A stretch of 64,000 nt of DNA from Blastomussa wellsi (taxonomy: Eukaryota; Cnidaria; Anthozoa; Scleractinia; Plerogyridae), in contig OX393562.1 of assembly GCA_947652115.1 (NCBI GenBank), positions 2,299,515-2,363,514 on the forward strand, read 5' to 3'. The position numbers and the translations under genes are program-made. Below the pieces are notes generated by a model. The model worked only from the letters and a program-made list of their open reading frames with translations. It had not been told where the DNA came from and searched no databases. The first letter of the stretch is position 1. Each line of letters starts with the position of its first letter. Shown here in pieces: positions 22,091 through 33,404 of this stretch.

Positions 22091-22700
22091 CAAATCCTAA
22101 ATACATGTATCTAATTACTGAAAATTTCTGGGAAAAATCCTCTAAAAATCATCATCGTGTTTAAATACTTGCAGCCTAACTAGAGAAAGATGGCAATGCT
22201 GATTTTAATACATACTTTATTTAAAAGTGTAAAAACAACTCTTTGTGGATATTCAGGATCTGAGATAAGAACTCCTCCAAGAGAGTCTGATCTAACAAAC
22301 ACATGACAAACATATTCTGCAAACAAAACAAAGACATACAAACAATTTCAGTTCCAAAAATCATAAAATCAGAATGAATAGATAAATAAATTATTCACAG
22401 CCTTTTATACAATATAAAAGAAAATAATATGATTGGTCAATTCAAGTTCATTTTATTTCCAAACAACAATATCACATGCACTGCATCACAATTCAAATTC
22501 GATACAATTACTGCCTCAAGCGCGTGCCATAGAGAAAGTAATTTTATATATAACTGACTTTATAGCAGGTAAATATGTAAATTGGATTCTTTTATTGTAT
22601 TTTATATATTTTTAATATAAATTTTAATTCACTCTTACTTTTACACACGACCCCACAAGCTACTTGAGCTGTAATGTGGCTAAATGTAATTTAGGCGAAG
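22091..22700. other. No gene recognised
   Basis: AT-rich sequence. A 21-base block 'gaaaatttctgggaaaaatcctctaaaaa' region near 22119 repeats one near 21619, so part of this is dispersed repeat. Confidence 0.35.
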
Positions 22701-22714
22701 TTAAAATCGAGACA

Positions 22715-22766
22715 ATGCAAGCAGCAGTCTTCTTCATGGCGGCTCGTGTTGCTGCGGGGCTGCCTG
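22715..22766 (+). CDS. Possible first coding exon, unknown gene
   Basis: ATG at 22715 (second in-frame ATG at 22736) starts an Ala-rich stretch, MQAAVFFMAARVAAGLP, ending at a strong donor, CTG|GTAAGT. The segment is more GC- and CpG-rich than its surroundings, like a promoter-proximal exon. I cannot follow it into a second exon with certainty. Exon-like segments at 22922-23050 and 24572-24690 resemble each other and start after AG, but the join is unproven. Confidence 0.3.
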
Positions 22767-23526
22767 GTAAGTCGCAGGGGTTTTGGTATTTAAAGGGCTC
22801 AGGTTTCTGAGAATCATTGCGCATTCACTCTTTGAGTTTGCGAAGCCTTTGTGCTGCTCTCCCCCGCCCTTCCCCTCCCCTTTCAGGTAGGTATCAATAT
22901 TTCCACTGAATTGCTATTCAGTGTGACGGTGCTGGATGGTGGTTGCCGCTCACAAGGTTGCCATGGTTACCTTGACTGTCGGCTCGTACATGTGTACATT
23001 CTCAGTTCCACCATCCATATAAGCACCAACTCCCAACCTCATCTATCATACCTGCCAACCACCAGAGTGAAAAAATCTGGAGACATCTAGTACAAAAATC
23101 TGGAGACGTCTAGAGATCTTTGCATTTGCGATCGAGAACAGCTCAAATAACAACACTAAATCCAACGGGGACACCGGGAGATTTGATGAAAAACTTGGAG
23201 ACTCCCGGGAAAACCTGGAGAGTTGGCAGGTATGTATCTCTTGGTGAGAATTCTAATTCTTTATACTACTGTGTATGACTGCATGCATACACCTTACCTA
23301 AAATTAAGTTACAATTTTTTTTTTACTTTTTAACTCACAACCACCATCATCTTTCCTAAATGAGTAATGTTTAAATTATATTTTGGCAACTACCTTGTTC
23401 CTTTACTGAGGCTCGTTCGTTTGTCCTGGTTCTTTCCACAAGTATTTGGCTGGTAAACTGCATAAACTCTTTCACACTACGAAAAAGTGCATGTTACAAT
23501 AATTATGACCTTTTCCCCATTTTCGG

Positions 23527-23828
23527 GAGGCACGGTGGCCTAATGGTTAGTGCGCCCGTCTCTGGATCGAGCGGTCTGGGTTCGAGCCCTGGCCGGGGAC
23601 ATTGTGTTGTGTTCTTGGGCAAGACACTTTACTTTCACAGCGCCTCTATCCACCCAGGTGTATAAATGGGTACCGGTGAATTTACTGCTGGGGGGGTAAC
23701 CCTGTGATGGACTAGCATCCCATCCAGGGGGGAGTAGAAATACTCCCAGTCGCTTCATGCTATGGAAACCAGAGATAAGCGCCGGCCTGATGAGCCAATT
23801 AGGCTTAAATGCAGACTTTACCTTTCCC
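23527..23828 (+). mobile_element. tRNA-derived SINE with Nin-DC core domain
   Basis: The head has a Pol III A-box (TGGCCTAATGGTTAGTG) and B-box (GGTTCGAGCCC). The body contains 'cttgggcaagacacttta' and 'cacccaggtgtataaatggg', which I recognise as the deeply conserved SINE core called Nin-DC, known from cnidarians and deuterostomes. The 3' part has 'gggagtagaaatactccc' and ends near 'gcagactttacc'. This looks like a nearly full-length copy. Truncated relatives lie at 20232-20330 and 55468-55528. Confidence 0.8.
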
Positions 23829-24022
23829 CATTTGTGAGGACCCACCTGATCCAATAATGATACAAAGTGACCAGAAACATTGTATTTTAAAGTCTGTGTT
23901 TTAGCATAATTTTTTTGTACACATGCAGTCAATGTGGCCACCACAAACGGAAACTTTAAAATCAGCACTTGTTCCTGTTTAGTACACAAAGGCATACAAA
24001 GTCATGCATATTAACCTCCCAA

Positions 24023-24353
24023 GGGGGGTACTCGCAGTATACATGACATATTCTTTTGGGTTTCAAATTTATATACCGGTACTCTGTATTTTTTTGGGTC
24101 AAAAGATCCATCGCAAATCTTGTAGGTCCCGAGCAAAATTTTTCATCAACGTGCCAAATTTAGCATCAGAAGAGTTGATTGAATAAATCTGTATTGAGGT
24201 ATTTAAGTCTTGTATTTTTTGCATAGGAAATTTTGACACCAGGTAATTTTTGGGGTCTAAAATTTCAGGCTCGTGCATTTTTTGGGTTTGCAATATTTAG
24301 CTCTACCTGGCACAAACCCCTCTCCCCTGTCATATATAATGCGAGTACCCCCC
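24023..24353. mobile_element. MITE with GGGGGGTACTCGC termini
   Basis: Ends ggggggtactcgc and gcgagtacccccc are exact inverts, and similarity continues inward (tatacatgaca opposite tgtcatatata). 331 bp, no coding capacity. Confidence 0.7.
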
Positions 24354-24858
24354 TGGTATTACCCTCTTTTATATCCAAAAACAGTAAGGCTTATCTCTCT
24401 CATACAGCGTGCCGGTACGTGTAGACCTGTGTCAGTATAACCCTCATGTAAATTTCAACTAATTCTTTTGCTGCTTAACTGTGCTAGTTGAGTTTTTCTC
24501 CCAGCCCACCCATCCCTCTTCTCATGGTAAGTATGTGGCAAGTATTTTTGTTTCCACTGTTCTTTTAGTATGATGGCGCCTGGTGGTTGCTGCTCAAAGG
24601 GTTGTGATGGATACCCTATGCATGCACTTGGCTCTGATTGCTCGTGACTCCACCACACTTTCAAGCACCATCCTCCAAGCTCATCTGTTGTTGGTGAGTT
24701 TAATAAGGAGATCATATCCACTTCATTTAGGAATAATCCTTTCTGCTTCAATCAAAAATGTACACATACACTGTACTGGTCAGATAAGCTTAATATGCCT
24801 AAACTCCTGCCTTTGTGACCAAATGTACAGTGTATTCTACATTACGTACTGTACGTTT

Positions 24859-25791
24859 CGTAGTTACTAAAACCCGGAACGACCCACAATGACCCACAAC
24901 GATCCACAACGACCCACAACGATCCACAACGATCCACAACGACCCACAACGATCCACAACGATCCACAACGATCCCACATTAGGGAACGAGGTTATGGGG
25001 GAGGGGGGGGAGGGGAATTTTCGAGCCGCAGGAATTTTTTTTTGAGATCAAATTCCTTGTATGAATTTTTTTATAGGCCATAGCATGAATATTTTTTAGG
25101 GTTAATTGGCGTGCCAGAATTTTTTTTCATTTAATTTCCCCTTGCGCGATTTTTTTTTTGTACTTCGCCCGCCTCCCCCCCCCCCCCATAAGTTTTCTTA
25201 TCGAGTGACAAACAAGGTCATCTGTCATGAATGAAGGGGAAAAGTCGCGTCACTCGGCATGACTCCAGGTGACGGCATGATGCATTACAGATCCACACGC
25301 GTCCATGCATATAGTCGATGATGGCGGCCACGCGGGAAGACCCGGTTGTCGTGTCTGACTCATCTGACGTCTTATCTGACACAGAAAATGGTGAGTGGCT
25401 AGAGCTAGAACTACAATAATTACTATAATCACTAATTAAATGGCACGAATGCAGATGGATGTTTACGGAGAACAAAGCTGATGAAACTTTTCATGGGACT
25501 TATACAAATATTTATTCGATGGCCGACCGAAGAGACATCGATCGTACTTACAAATGTGTCTCTGAATGGAGATTCTTTCTCGTGAAAAGCTGAATGTGTT
25601 ACCGGACTATCAAAGGTATTCTGGGTAGTTGTGAGTCGTTATGTTTGCTATTCAGTATGCTTTTCAATTTTTGATGATCGTTGTGGATCGTTGTGGGTCG
25701 TTGTGGGTCGTTGTGGATCGTTGTGGATCGTTGTGGGTCGTTGTGGATCGTTGTGGATCGTTGTGGGTCGTTCCGGGTTTTAGTAACTACG
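24859..25791. mobile_element. Mutator-like non-autonomous element, 10-bp TSD
   Basis: The ends CGTAGTTACTAAAACCCGG are exact inverts. Inside them each terminus holds about ten tandem copies of an 11-base unit, CACAACGAYCC, giving about 105-120-bp inverted termini. The ten bases CTGTACGTTT lie immediately outside both ends (24849-24858, 25792-25801). Long inverted termini plus a 9-11-bp duplication are the marks of Mutator-like elements. No transposase frame is seen; the interior has only short ORFs. Confidence 0.85.
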
Positions 25792-25801
25792 CTGTACGTT
25801 T

Positions 25802-26975
25802 AGAATAGAATAAGCTAACAATTTAGTAGTAAAGCATGGCTTATTAATTAGTTTAACTCGCTTCAAAAGAAATGGCAGTAGTAATTCAGGGGCAGATTGA
25901 ATATATCGTACGCTCTCTATTCGCATTAGCTATAGCGTTTTCTTTTTTAAATAGATGATTTTGGGGCAATCGGAAGGCAAAATTGGATTCCGGCAAAATT
26001 GCCGTGACTCGTGCATAGGCACAATAAATTTTATAACTTGCTTACCTTGATCTTTGAAAATATCCAAACGATTGAAGATCAAAGGCTGCAACTAACGTCT
26101 TTGACTTTACATCTTTTCGTACAACACTTAACGCATATAATTTCATCTTTATATTATCAGGAAAACGGAATACAGTGACTTCATTCACAACAAACCCTGG
26201 ATCGCTTGAACACTTTTCTTGCTCAACACGAACGAGGCTGTGTAGCCTCCCCTTCTCTAAACTTTGAGGATGACGTCACCAGCAAAAAAGATAAGGCATA
26301 ACCGGAAATAGAATGAACAGGAAGTACGGCAGCCGGCACCTTGTTCTGAATACTGAAGAATGGCCAACCACTTTGCGACTCATCGGACGCTTTTATGCTT
26401 TTTGATTTGTCCTTATATACAGATCTGGAGAAGATTATTTTTAAGCGTTTTCATGTGTGTGTATGGGCATGGCGGCACGTGGTGATATTAGGGGTGGGGG
26501 AGGGTCGGGGTAGAGAGAGTGACGTGTCTTTGTATACGTGCAAGAGCTACATATTCTCTTTTAAATATGTACGAGGAAAAATATGTCCTACTATACCTGT
26601 AATTGTTATTTTAGGTACATATCTCGTTATCGAAATTCATTGCCCAAGATTAACAGCAGAACGCAGTAAATTATTTCAGTTCCCTGATCGAGTTGAGCAG
26701 AAACATTCAGTGCCATTTTGCTTGCCAGTGAAAGCTAAACGTGTTTCATTTGTTCAGAACTTTGTTAACCTTAAGAGTCAGTCTCATTTAGAATTAATTA
26801 ATGTCACGAAGAAGGCGAACGGGAGACGAATGTCCAAAGAAAATGGAAAATTGTCCAAAAAATGGGAAAATGAAAGATGCATGTAAACTGAGAGAAAATC
26901 AACAAAAATCTGCAGTGCTAGTTTTTATTTCATTTTAAAAGTTTAAGTAACTGTCTAATATACATATACACGTGC
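25802..26975. other. No gene recognised; one 163-codon open frame
   Basis: A + strand frame at 26395-26886 is open for 163 codons. I do not recognise any domain in it and it has no clear promoter or splice context. Its C-terminal third is Lys/Arg/Asn-rich. The rest is AT-rich. Confidence 0.35.
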
Positions 26976-26979
26976 CGAG

Positions 26980-27320
26980 AAAACGGTTACTCTCAAGCAC
27001 GGCGCCACTGTTGTCTGTGCTCCTAGTAAAAGGAACTTTCCACATATTCCTGGACCGGATAGCTAAGCTTTATAATGAACTCCCTGCAGCACAAACAAGG
27101 GTAAGAGCAAAGCACACCTTACTGATCTGAGCCTGCAAGATTTCTAATTATATGCAATTTAATTAATGCATGCATGGTTGCATGCATGCTGAAATAATTT
27201 TGTCCAGACAATGTGAATATATATTATATTTTACTTTATTTTTTCTTATTTTTTTGGATGAATAGCTGCAATGTGGATACATGCTGGAAATAAATCATCA
27301 TTACTATCATTATTACTTAA
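26980..27320 (+). mobile_element. LINE 3' end remnant
   Basis: The frame near 27028-27090 reads KGTFHIFLDRIAKLYNELP, the F..R...LWN.LP block that ends CR1/L2-type ORF2 proteins. A stop follows, then a 3' UTR with 'ggaaataaatcatcattac' and ATT-like units at about 27290-27316. Short truncated copy. Confidence 0.65.
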
Positions 27321-27742
27321 GGAATAAATATATAATAAATAAATACTATACATAGATAATATAGCTAATGTACCGGTACTAAGTTCATAGATAGCTCTTC
27401 ATGTGCAAAACGTCTTACAAGGCATTCGATTTAGCCTCCAAAAAATACCTCTTTTCATTGAAGAGTTTCATGAACTTTATGAACTTTGTAATATTACTCG
27501 CTGGAGTTTACTCTTTTTCGCTGTCTATCTGTAGATATTACAAATAGCTTACCTATGTTAGTTTATAATATCGTTTGCAACAAGCAAAGATTGACTCTTT
27601 TCCCAAATACTCTAGAACTTAGTACACAAAATCTTACATAGACGCACGTTAGAAAATCCATTGTAATTTAAATGAATTTTATCAGTGTTTATGGTATTTT
27701 CTTTTTTAAAGGAACAGGTTTCTTCTGTCAGTCAAAATAAAG

Positions 27743-30351
27743 TCATCCAATCAGATGGCCAAGAGCTTCAAGGAACCGTAGCAAAACGTAACGAAGATCT
27801 CTAACAATGACGTAATTTCTGACGTCATGAATTGCTTTCAAGTCGTTGTCAGTGAAATCCTCTTTAATTGTGATTTCCGCCATCAACACGTTTTCTTTGC
27901 CATGTTCACCAAGGATTTCGTCCTGCAAGGAAAGAGCGTTATTAATACAATGACTGCACCGAAGGAAAAAGCGAGTTCGATTTATTCCACAACTGTAAAA
28001 GGTTCTTTTATGGACAGAAACGTTCAGAGGACATCGTCAAGGACAGGAATCTGGCGCGCAGCCACCGGCTGTTTCAGTCGGAAAAAATCCCTAATAAATA
28101 TTGTTTTGCAAATCAGTTAAAAGGGTCTATGTGAAGGTTTTTCAAGCTAGTCATGATCAAGTTTGTTCCTTTCTTCTGTACGCCATTACAATGTACGAAT
28201 CGCGGGAAGTCATTCGGGAAAATACCCGGTCCAGTACTTAGAGGTCCTTAGAAAATGTGAGTGGACCGGTAATTGCCTGATTTCATACCGGGGGAACTGG
28301 GACCGAGTCCGTATATTATGGGATTATTTAAAACAAGACCCACCTACTCAGAAAGAGCACATCGAGCTTTACAAGATCCTCAAGTTCGGTGCTTATCGGT
28401 CTAAAATTGAACGAGATACAGTAAATTTTCAAGTTTTTGAATGGCTATATCTCCTTCATTATTGGCCTGATTAACACCGAACTTACGGATTTTGTAATGC
28501 TCGGTGTGCATTTTCTGACTATGTGAGTCTTGGTTGTATAATCCCATAATATACAGATTTCGTTACCAGTCCCCCCGTATGAAATCGGGCAATGGAGGAA
28601 TTTGATTGCATGGCTGATTCTAATTACATTATTGGCCCTCTTAGTACCTTAGCTATGCAATAGAGCAAACTTACTCTCAAAGAATACAGGATAGGAATGT
28701 ACAAGCGCAGAAATTTCGGGAAATTGAAAGGAGCTATTTTCTATGTTTACAAAACGGCAGTAACTTTAAGTATGTACATCTTACCAGAAATTGTTTGGTA
28801 GTCTTGTCAAGCTGTTCCTCCAGGTGTCCTGATCGCGGAGGTTCAGGAGTTGAAACGTGATTTTTTCTGAGCTGTTAGATAATGAATGAAAATATACAAT
28901 TAGAAATTAAACAAATGTTGCCACCCGGTGTGGCCACAAGTACAAAGGGCAAGATTTTTATAGCTATTGTCTGAAATAATTGAACCATTAAAATACAACC
29001 TTTTTTTGCTCACACGGAAAAAACAGAATATACACCTTTCATTCAGTGAACAAGTGGGATTTGGGGTGGGGGAGGGGTGGGGGAGTGTGGGGATGTCACC
29101 CTTTGAGGTTTTCAGCAATTTCTTAAAGAAGATTTACTCTTTGAATTTGATTCTATGATCGTATGATCCATTCTCGTCCCCAGAGCCGCTTGTCCCTCTT
29201 AGCCGGCTGGGCCTGTGCACGAGGAACAAGTGGCTCTGGGGACGCACGATTTGATTCGCTGAAATCAAACAAAGGGAGTCCAATAACATAAGCCGTTTTA
29301 AAAGTGCTAACGATAGAGAATGCGTATGATCCTATTCAACAAAAATTACGAATCTTGTACAGCAAGCGTAGGGCTTTCTAATCGAAGTAACTTTATTTTG
29401 TTGTGACTCAATATAGAGAAAACCATAGGGGTGTCCATCAATCATCCCCACCCCCAACCTTGTGCCACGGTTTGCCTGTTCGTCTGAGGGTTAAAATCAT
29501 CCTCGTTCCCAGGGTCTCTCATTAAAATAATATACTCTATAACATATATTTTCAACCCTGGTCGACGAAAAGCGATAATAAAACTGAGAGCCGCAAATAT
29601 ACAGAGGGATAATCCAAAAGAAAAAAAATGTCTCACCACTCTCCAAATCACACTTGTCATGTCACGAAGAAGAAAGTCAATCTTGTTACTCAGTTCCTGT
29701 CCCTTCTCATCTACACTCTTAGTCACCAGTCTCACAGCCGCGTCAAATAACCGGAAGCGCTGAAGGCAATCCTCCATAAGGCCAACATCTGTATCCTGTG
29801 TTGAAAATAAATGATATTTAACACTTGTTAGGTCAACTCACTTTCTTTGTAAACAGTATCATAAGTCAACTACTGACTCTTCGCGATAATGGTGCATCGA
29901 CACCAATTAAATTCCGTTGTTTTCATTTCCTGTTTTCAATTGAATTGCCATGAATATGTACAATACACTTTGAAGCCAGCCATTTTTCACGAGCTTTGCT
30001 AATCGGAAATGAAGCTGAAACTATCTAACCCAGCGTAGTTTTACAATATATTTTGCAAGTAGGGGTGTTTCAAAACAGATGATACGATGTCAGGGTGTTA
30101 TTTTAGTGCTACGGGGGAGTCCCCCCCAACCACGTGCTTTATAGCGCTGCACTGGGAAAGTTAACATTCTATTGCTTATCAATCATACTTACCCTTTTTA
30201 TCAAACATTTTATGAGCTCACGGAATTGTAACAGAGTTACTATCTCGACGTTAACTCCGTGAAGTGGAAGTAACGGGGCCTAAAAAAGAGCAAATTGTCA
30301 CCATTACATCTATGAAGCAATTTAAAGAAATAAATAATAATAATAAATAAA

Positions 30352-30402
<51 letters not shown>

Positions 30403-30785
30403 GTACTAATACTAATAACAAAAATAACTTGCTTACATAAAAGAAGTAAAAATTAGATAATTGATAATAGAAGTTCAAAATTCTATAAAATTGCAAATCC
30501 CATGATACCGAGATATTAAAATCAACAATCGAAATATACTAATGACGGCTAAACCAGTGTCCATAAAACGCCCTAAGTATAAAAGCACATAAGCCGTGTA
30601 TTTCAAATATCCGCACTGGCTACATTTATTTTACAGTCTAATGATTGCTCTATCTTGCTACGAAACGGCGTTCGCGAACCTCTAACGCATGCATGTACCG
30701 ATCTTAAGAGTTCAAACGAAATCTGTGTCCTGAGCCAAGTGATTACAACATGATAATAATAATAATATAATAATAATAATATAAG

Positions 30786-30816
<31 letters not shown>

Positions 30817-31348
30817 GCAGCAGTAGTGGTAGTAGTAGTAGTAGTAGTAGTAATATAATAAAACCAGGTAAAAAGCTGCGATTGAAGATAAATGAGCACT
30901 GAATGTTTCTGAAATTTGTATTTAATAAAAAAAATGTTTGCAATAAATAAAATGTGGACTGAAATTGCCTTTTAGAGCTATAGTATATACTGAAAACATA
31001 TTATGTAGAATTTATATAGAGAGAAAAATGTTTCGCAGCCTTTTATAATAAGATTTACAATTTGTGTAATATATTTTCTGCAGCAAGTAACTGAAATTTG
31101 TTTGTTAAACACCGCTGTTGTGGAAAAACTGTAGTACCACCATAGTTAGCTTGTGAGTGATTAAAATATCTTACCAGGACGCCTTCGCATAGCTGTCGCT
31201 GAATGTCATTTAGCTGATCATGTAAAAGGCGCATTGTGGTTACATCTTCTTGAGTTAGCACAAGTTTCTTCTCAGTAATAAGTCCAGCTGCAGAACACTC
31301 ATCTGCAAACTCTGATGGAGCGAAATGTTGTTTCGTTTTGTCTTTCAT
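27743..31348 (-). CDS. Unrecognised five-exon gene, tandem paralogue A (228 aa)
   Basis: Exons in coding order: 31175-31348, 30193-30279, 29637-29795, 28785-28871, 27743-27922 (with TGA). All introns have GT-AG ends and all are phase 0. The ATG at 31348 is chosen because paralogue B starts at the equivalent place. The protein is mostly Leu-rich and charged, looks helical, and has no signal peptide, membrane segment or motif that I know. Conserved blocks shared with B include LLHDQLN, RQLCEGVL, HGVNVEIV, LQRFRLFDAAVRLVTK, FLLRDMTSVIWRV, LDKTTKQFL and LRYVLLRFLEALGHLIG. Protein identity to B is about 75-90 percent by exon. Intron 1 holds AAT arrays and intron 4 a foldback element. A spliced gene is well supported; the function is unknown. 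Confidence 0.85.
28273..28592. mobile_element. Foldback element, about 118-bp arms
   Basis: Left arm 28273-28391 and right arm 28475-28592 are inverted copies with roughly three quarters of bases matching along their whole length; 'tatattatgggattat' is exact in both. The loop is about 83 bases. It sits in intron 4 of paralogue A and is absent from the same intron of B. The 103-codon ORF across it is incidental. Confidence 0.8.
29175..29244. repeat. Short inverted-repeat element (70 bp)
   Basis: Ends 'cgtccccagagcc' and 'ggctctggggacg' are exact inverts, with further matching inward (cttgtccct against aggaacaag). In intron 3 of paralogue A. Confidence 0.6.
30348..30401 (+). repeat. (AAT)n microsatellite
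   Basis: AAT array in intron 1 of paralogue A. A second imperfect AAT array followed by (AGT)n lies at about 30752-30851. Confidence 0.9.
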
Positions 31349-31447
31349 CGTTCCTGTATCTCTTTGTAGTTTGATTCTCGAGGTCGATCTTTGCAACTTA
31401 TTCTCCAGTCTTGATTTGTAGGAAATGAATTCCTTGTACGCTAGCAG

Positions 31448-31456
31448 GGTATTTAT
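31448..31456 (-). promoter_or_regulatory. TATA-like box of paralogue A
   Basis: On the - strand TCAATAAATA lies about 100 bases before the ATG. Paralogue B has ATAAATA about 55 bases before its ATG in otherwise similar flanking sequence, with 'gggaaaa' and 'cccgaa/ccccg' words shared just upstream. Conservation in both copies supports a promoter element. Confidence 0.4.
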
Positions 31457-31529
31457 TGACCCGAGACAGACGCGAAAGGGAAAACCCCGAAATGTAAATA
31501 AGATATGATAAGTAAGCGTTTTAGTCACG

Positions 31530-33404
31530 GGATGTTTTTTAAGGTCACACCCTTCGATAAGGGAAAATCTGGGCCATCCTGTTCTTGTAAAATCATAGCC
31601 GTTTTGGGTTAGGCTGCCTCACGTGATGATTTTGATGTGAACTTCAGATTATAAACAAAAGAAAACTTTGACGGCTGCGAGAAAAGAAAAAGAGCTCAAG
31701 TTATTTTGCATTCGGAATATGTCAAAATAATTGATTTTCTCGTTCAACAATATTAAGTAACTTTAAAGAATCGATCTTCTTATTATTCTATCAGATCGTG
31801 TAAGAACTGACTTTATACAATTTCAGTTTGTCTGCACAGAAATAGATCTCTGCGCAGTTAAAGTCAATTTCAGTTTCCTGTTCTTCCGGGAATCTGTAAC
31901 GCGATCTCACATTCAGTTACACGGGCCCCAAACATACAAATACTAAGTAAAATCCAAAAAAACCTGTCTATAATCCGTTCAAATTTATCCAAGACCGTGG
32001 GATTCTAGATAATAGAACAGTAAAAAAAAATGAAAGTCTTATTATTCATTTGATGAAGGTTAGTTTACCGATGGAACAAGAAAATATTTTTAACTTCCTG
32101 TTTGAATCGCTTCCTGTTTTGAGCAGACTCGCCCATGTGACATCACGTCAGTAATGTCACGTCAAATGATAACGGAAGTTGATTCACCTCCAGTGAGGTG
32201 ACTGGACACGGTGTAGACGGTGCTTGGGTCGAATAGGCGCCGCTCTAACCACAGTGCACAAACTTCTAAACACTGAAATAAAAATTGAAATTTGGAGTTT
32301 TAATTTTTGCAATCTTGGGTTGCCAAGGACTCCTTCTTTGTTATCACTTCCATAAATGTATAATGTACGGGCGCACTATAAAAATCGCATTCTGTGGGTT
32401 TATATATGCGAAAGAAACCCTTATGAAGCTCTTTCCAAATTGATGCACTATAAATTGTCATGATATCACAAGTCGATGAAACAGTATATAATTTGTGGCG
32501 CAGAGGTAAAGCGTGAAAACGTCAGTTAGAGGTTACCAAATAACAATTCCAGAATATGTTAGAGCGCTGTCTCTTTTCTAAGTGATCAGGAAATGTTGAA
32601 CCGGCATTGAAATCGAGTTAACCGCCAAAATGAACTGAAATGGTGAGAAACTCGGATGTAATAACGCCATAATGAAGCCCCGAACGGGAATTGTGTGACT
32701 GAACGTGATTAAAATTAAAATTAAATTTAAATTGTATCCTCACAAAAGCCTGTACGAGCAATATAGATCTATCTATCTTTATTTCCAAACTTAAAATCCT
32801 CTGTACAGCTGGAGATATCCCTCTAATAATGTTTTTAATCTTGTATTAATTCTTAATAGATATATTCTTTATGGACTTAAAGGGCTCAAGTCAGCCTCCG
32901 AAATTTTCGATGCCATCTAAATTATGGAAATTGTATGAAAGCGAAATCTTATTACATTCCTGTAAGTAATGTTACTGGAAGTGTTTAATTACAAATCTAG
33001 CAAGATTCTTGAGTCAGTGATCTCTTTCGTTTCGATACGCCAAGGGTAAAATATAATACTAAACTCTCGCATGTAAACGATGACAATGGTCCCTCCTTTC
33101 AGTATGAAACAGTGTTCGAATATGCGAATTTTATTGTACATGTATTTTAATATATTACTAGAGAATTAATCAATGCCTCTAGTGACATTAATAAATTTAT
33201 TTTAATTGATAGATAAAGCTCTGAATCTAGTGTTGTATTTTGTATATAACATCTTTACATAAACAGGTTACTCTCTCTGTACATATTAGTTCAGTATTGT
33301 TGATCATACGTTTTTCTACAAAAATTAACTTAGTACATATAACGTTATTTTGCTTCTTGGTATATATGCATGGGGCCCTTCTTCTTCTGTCACTCAAAAT
33401 GAAG
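31530..33404. other. Intergenic space between paralogues A and B
   Basis: No coding exon seen. AT-rich, with a TGACATCACGTCA-like stretch near 32138-32165. Short ORFs at 33227-33412 overlap the 3' end of paralogue B and are shadows. Confidence 0.45.

Noticed and set aside
24872..24977. Regular short repeats that could suggest a CRISPR array
   Set aside because: The units are contiguous 11-mers without spacers, are mirrored at 25672-25776, and form transposon termini in a eukaryotic genome.
26395..26886. 163-codon + strand ORF
   Set aside because: No recognised domain, no promoter or intron evidence, Lys/Asn-rich tail; mentioned only in the region note.
28163..28474. 103-codon ORF
   Set aside because: Lies across the left arm and loop of a foldback element in an intron; no protein similarity seen.
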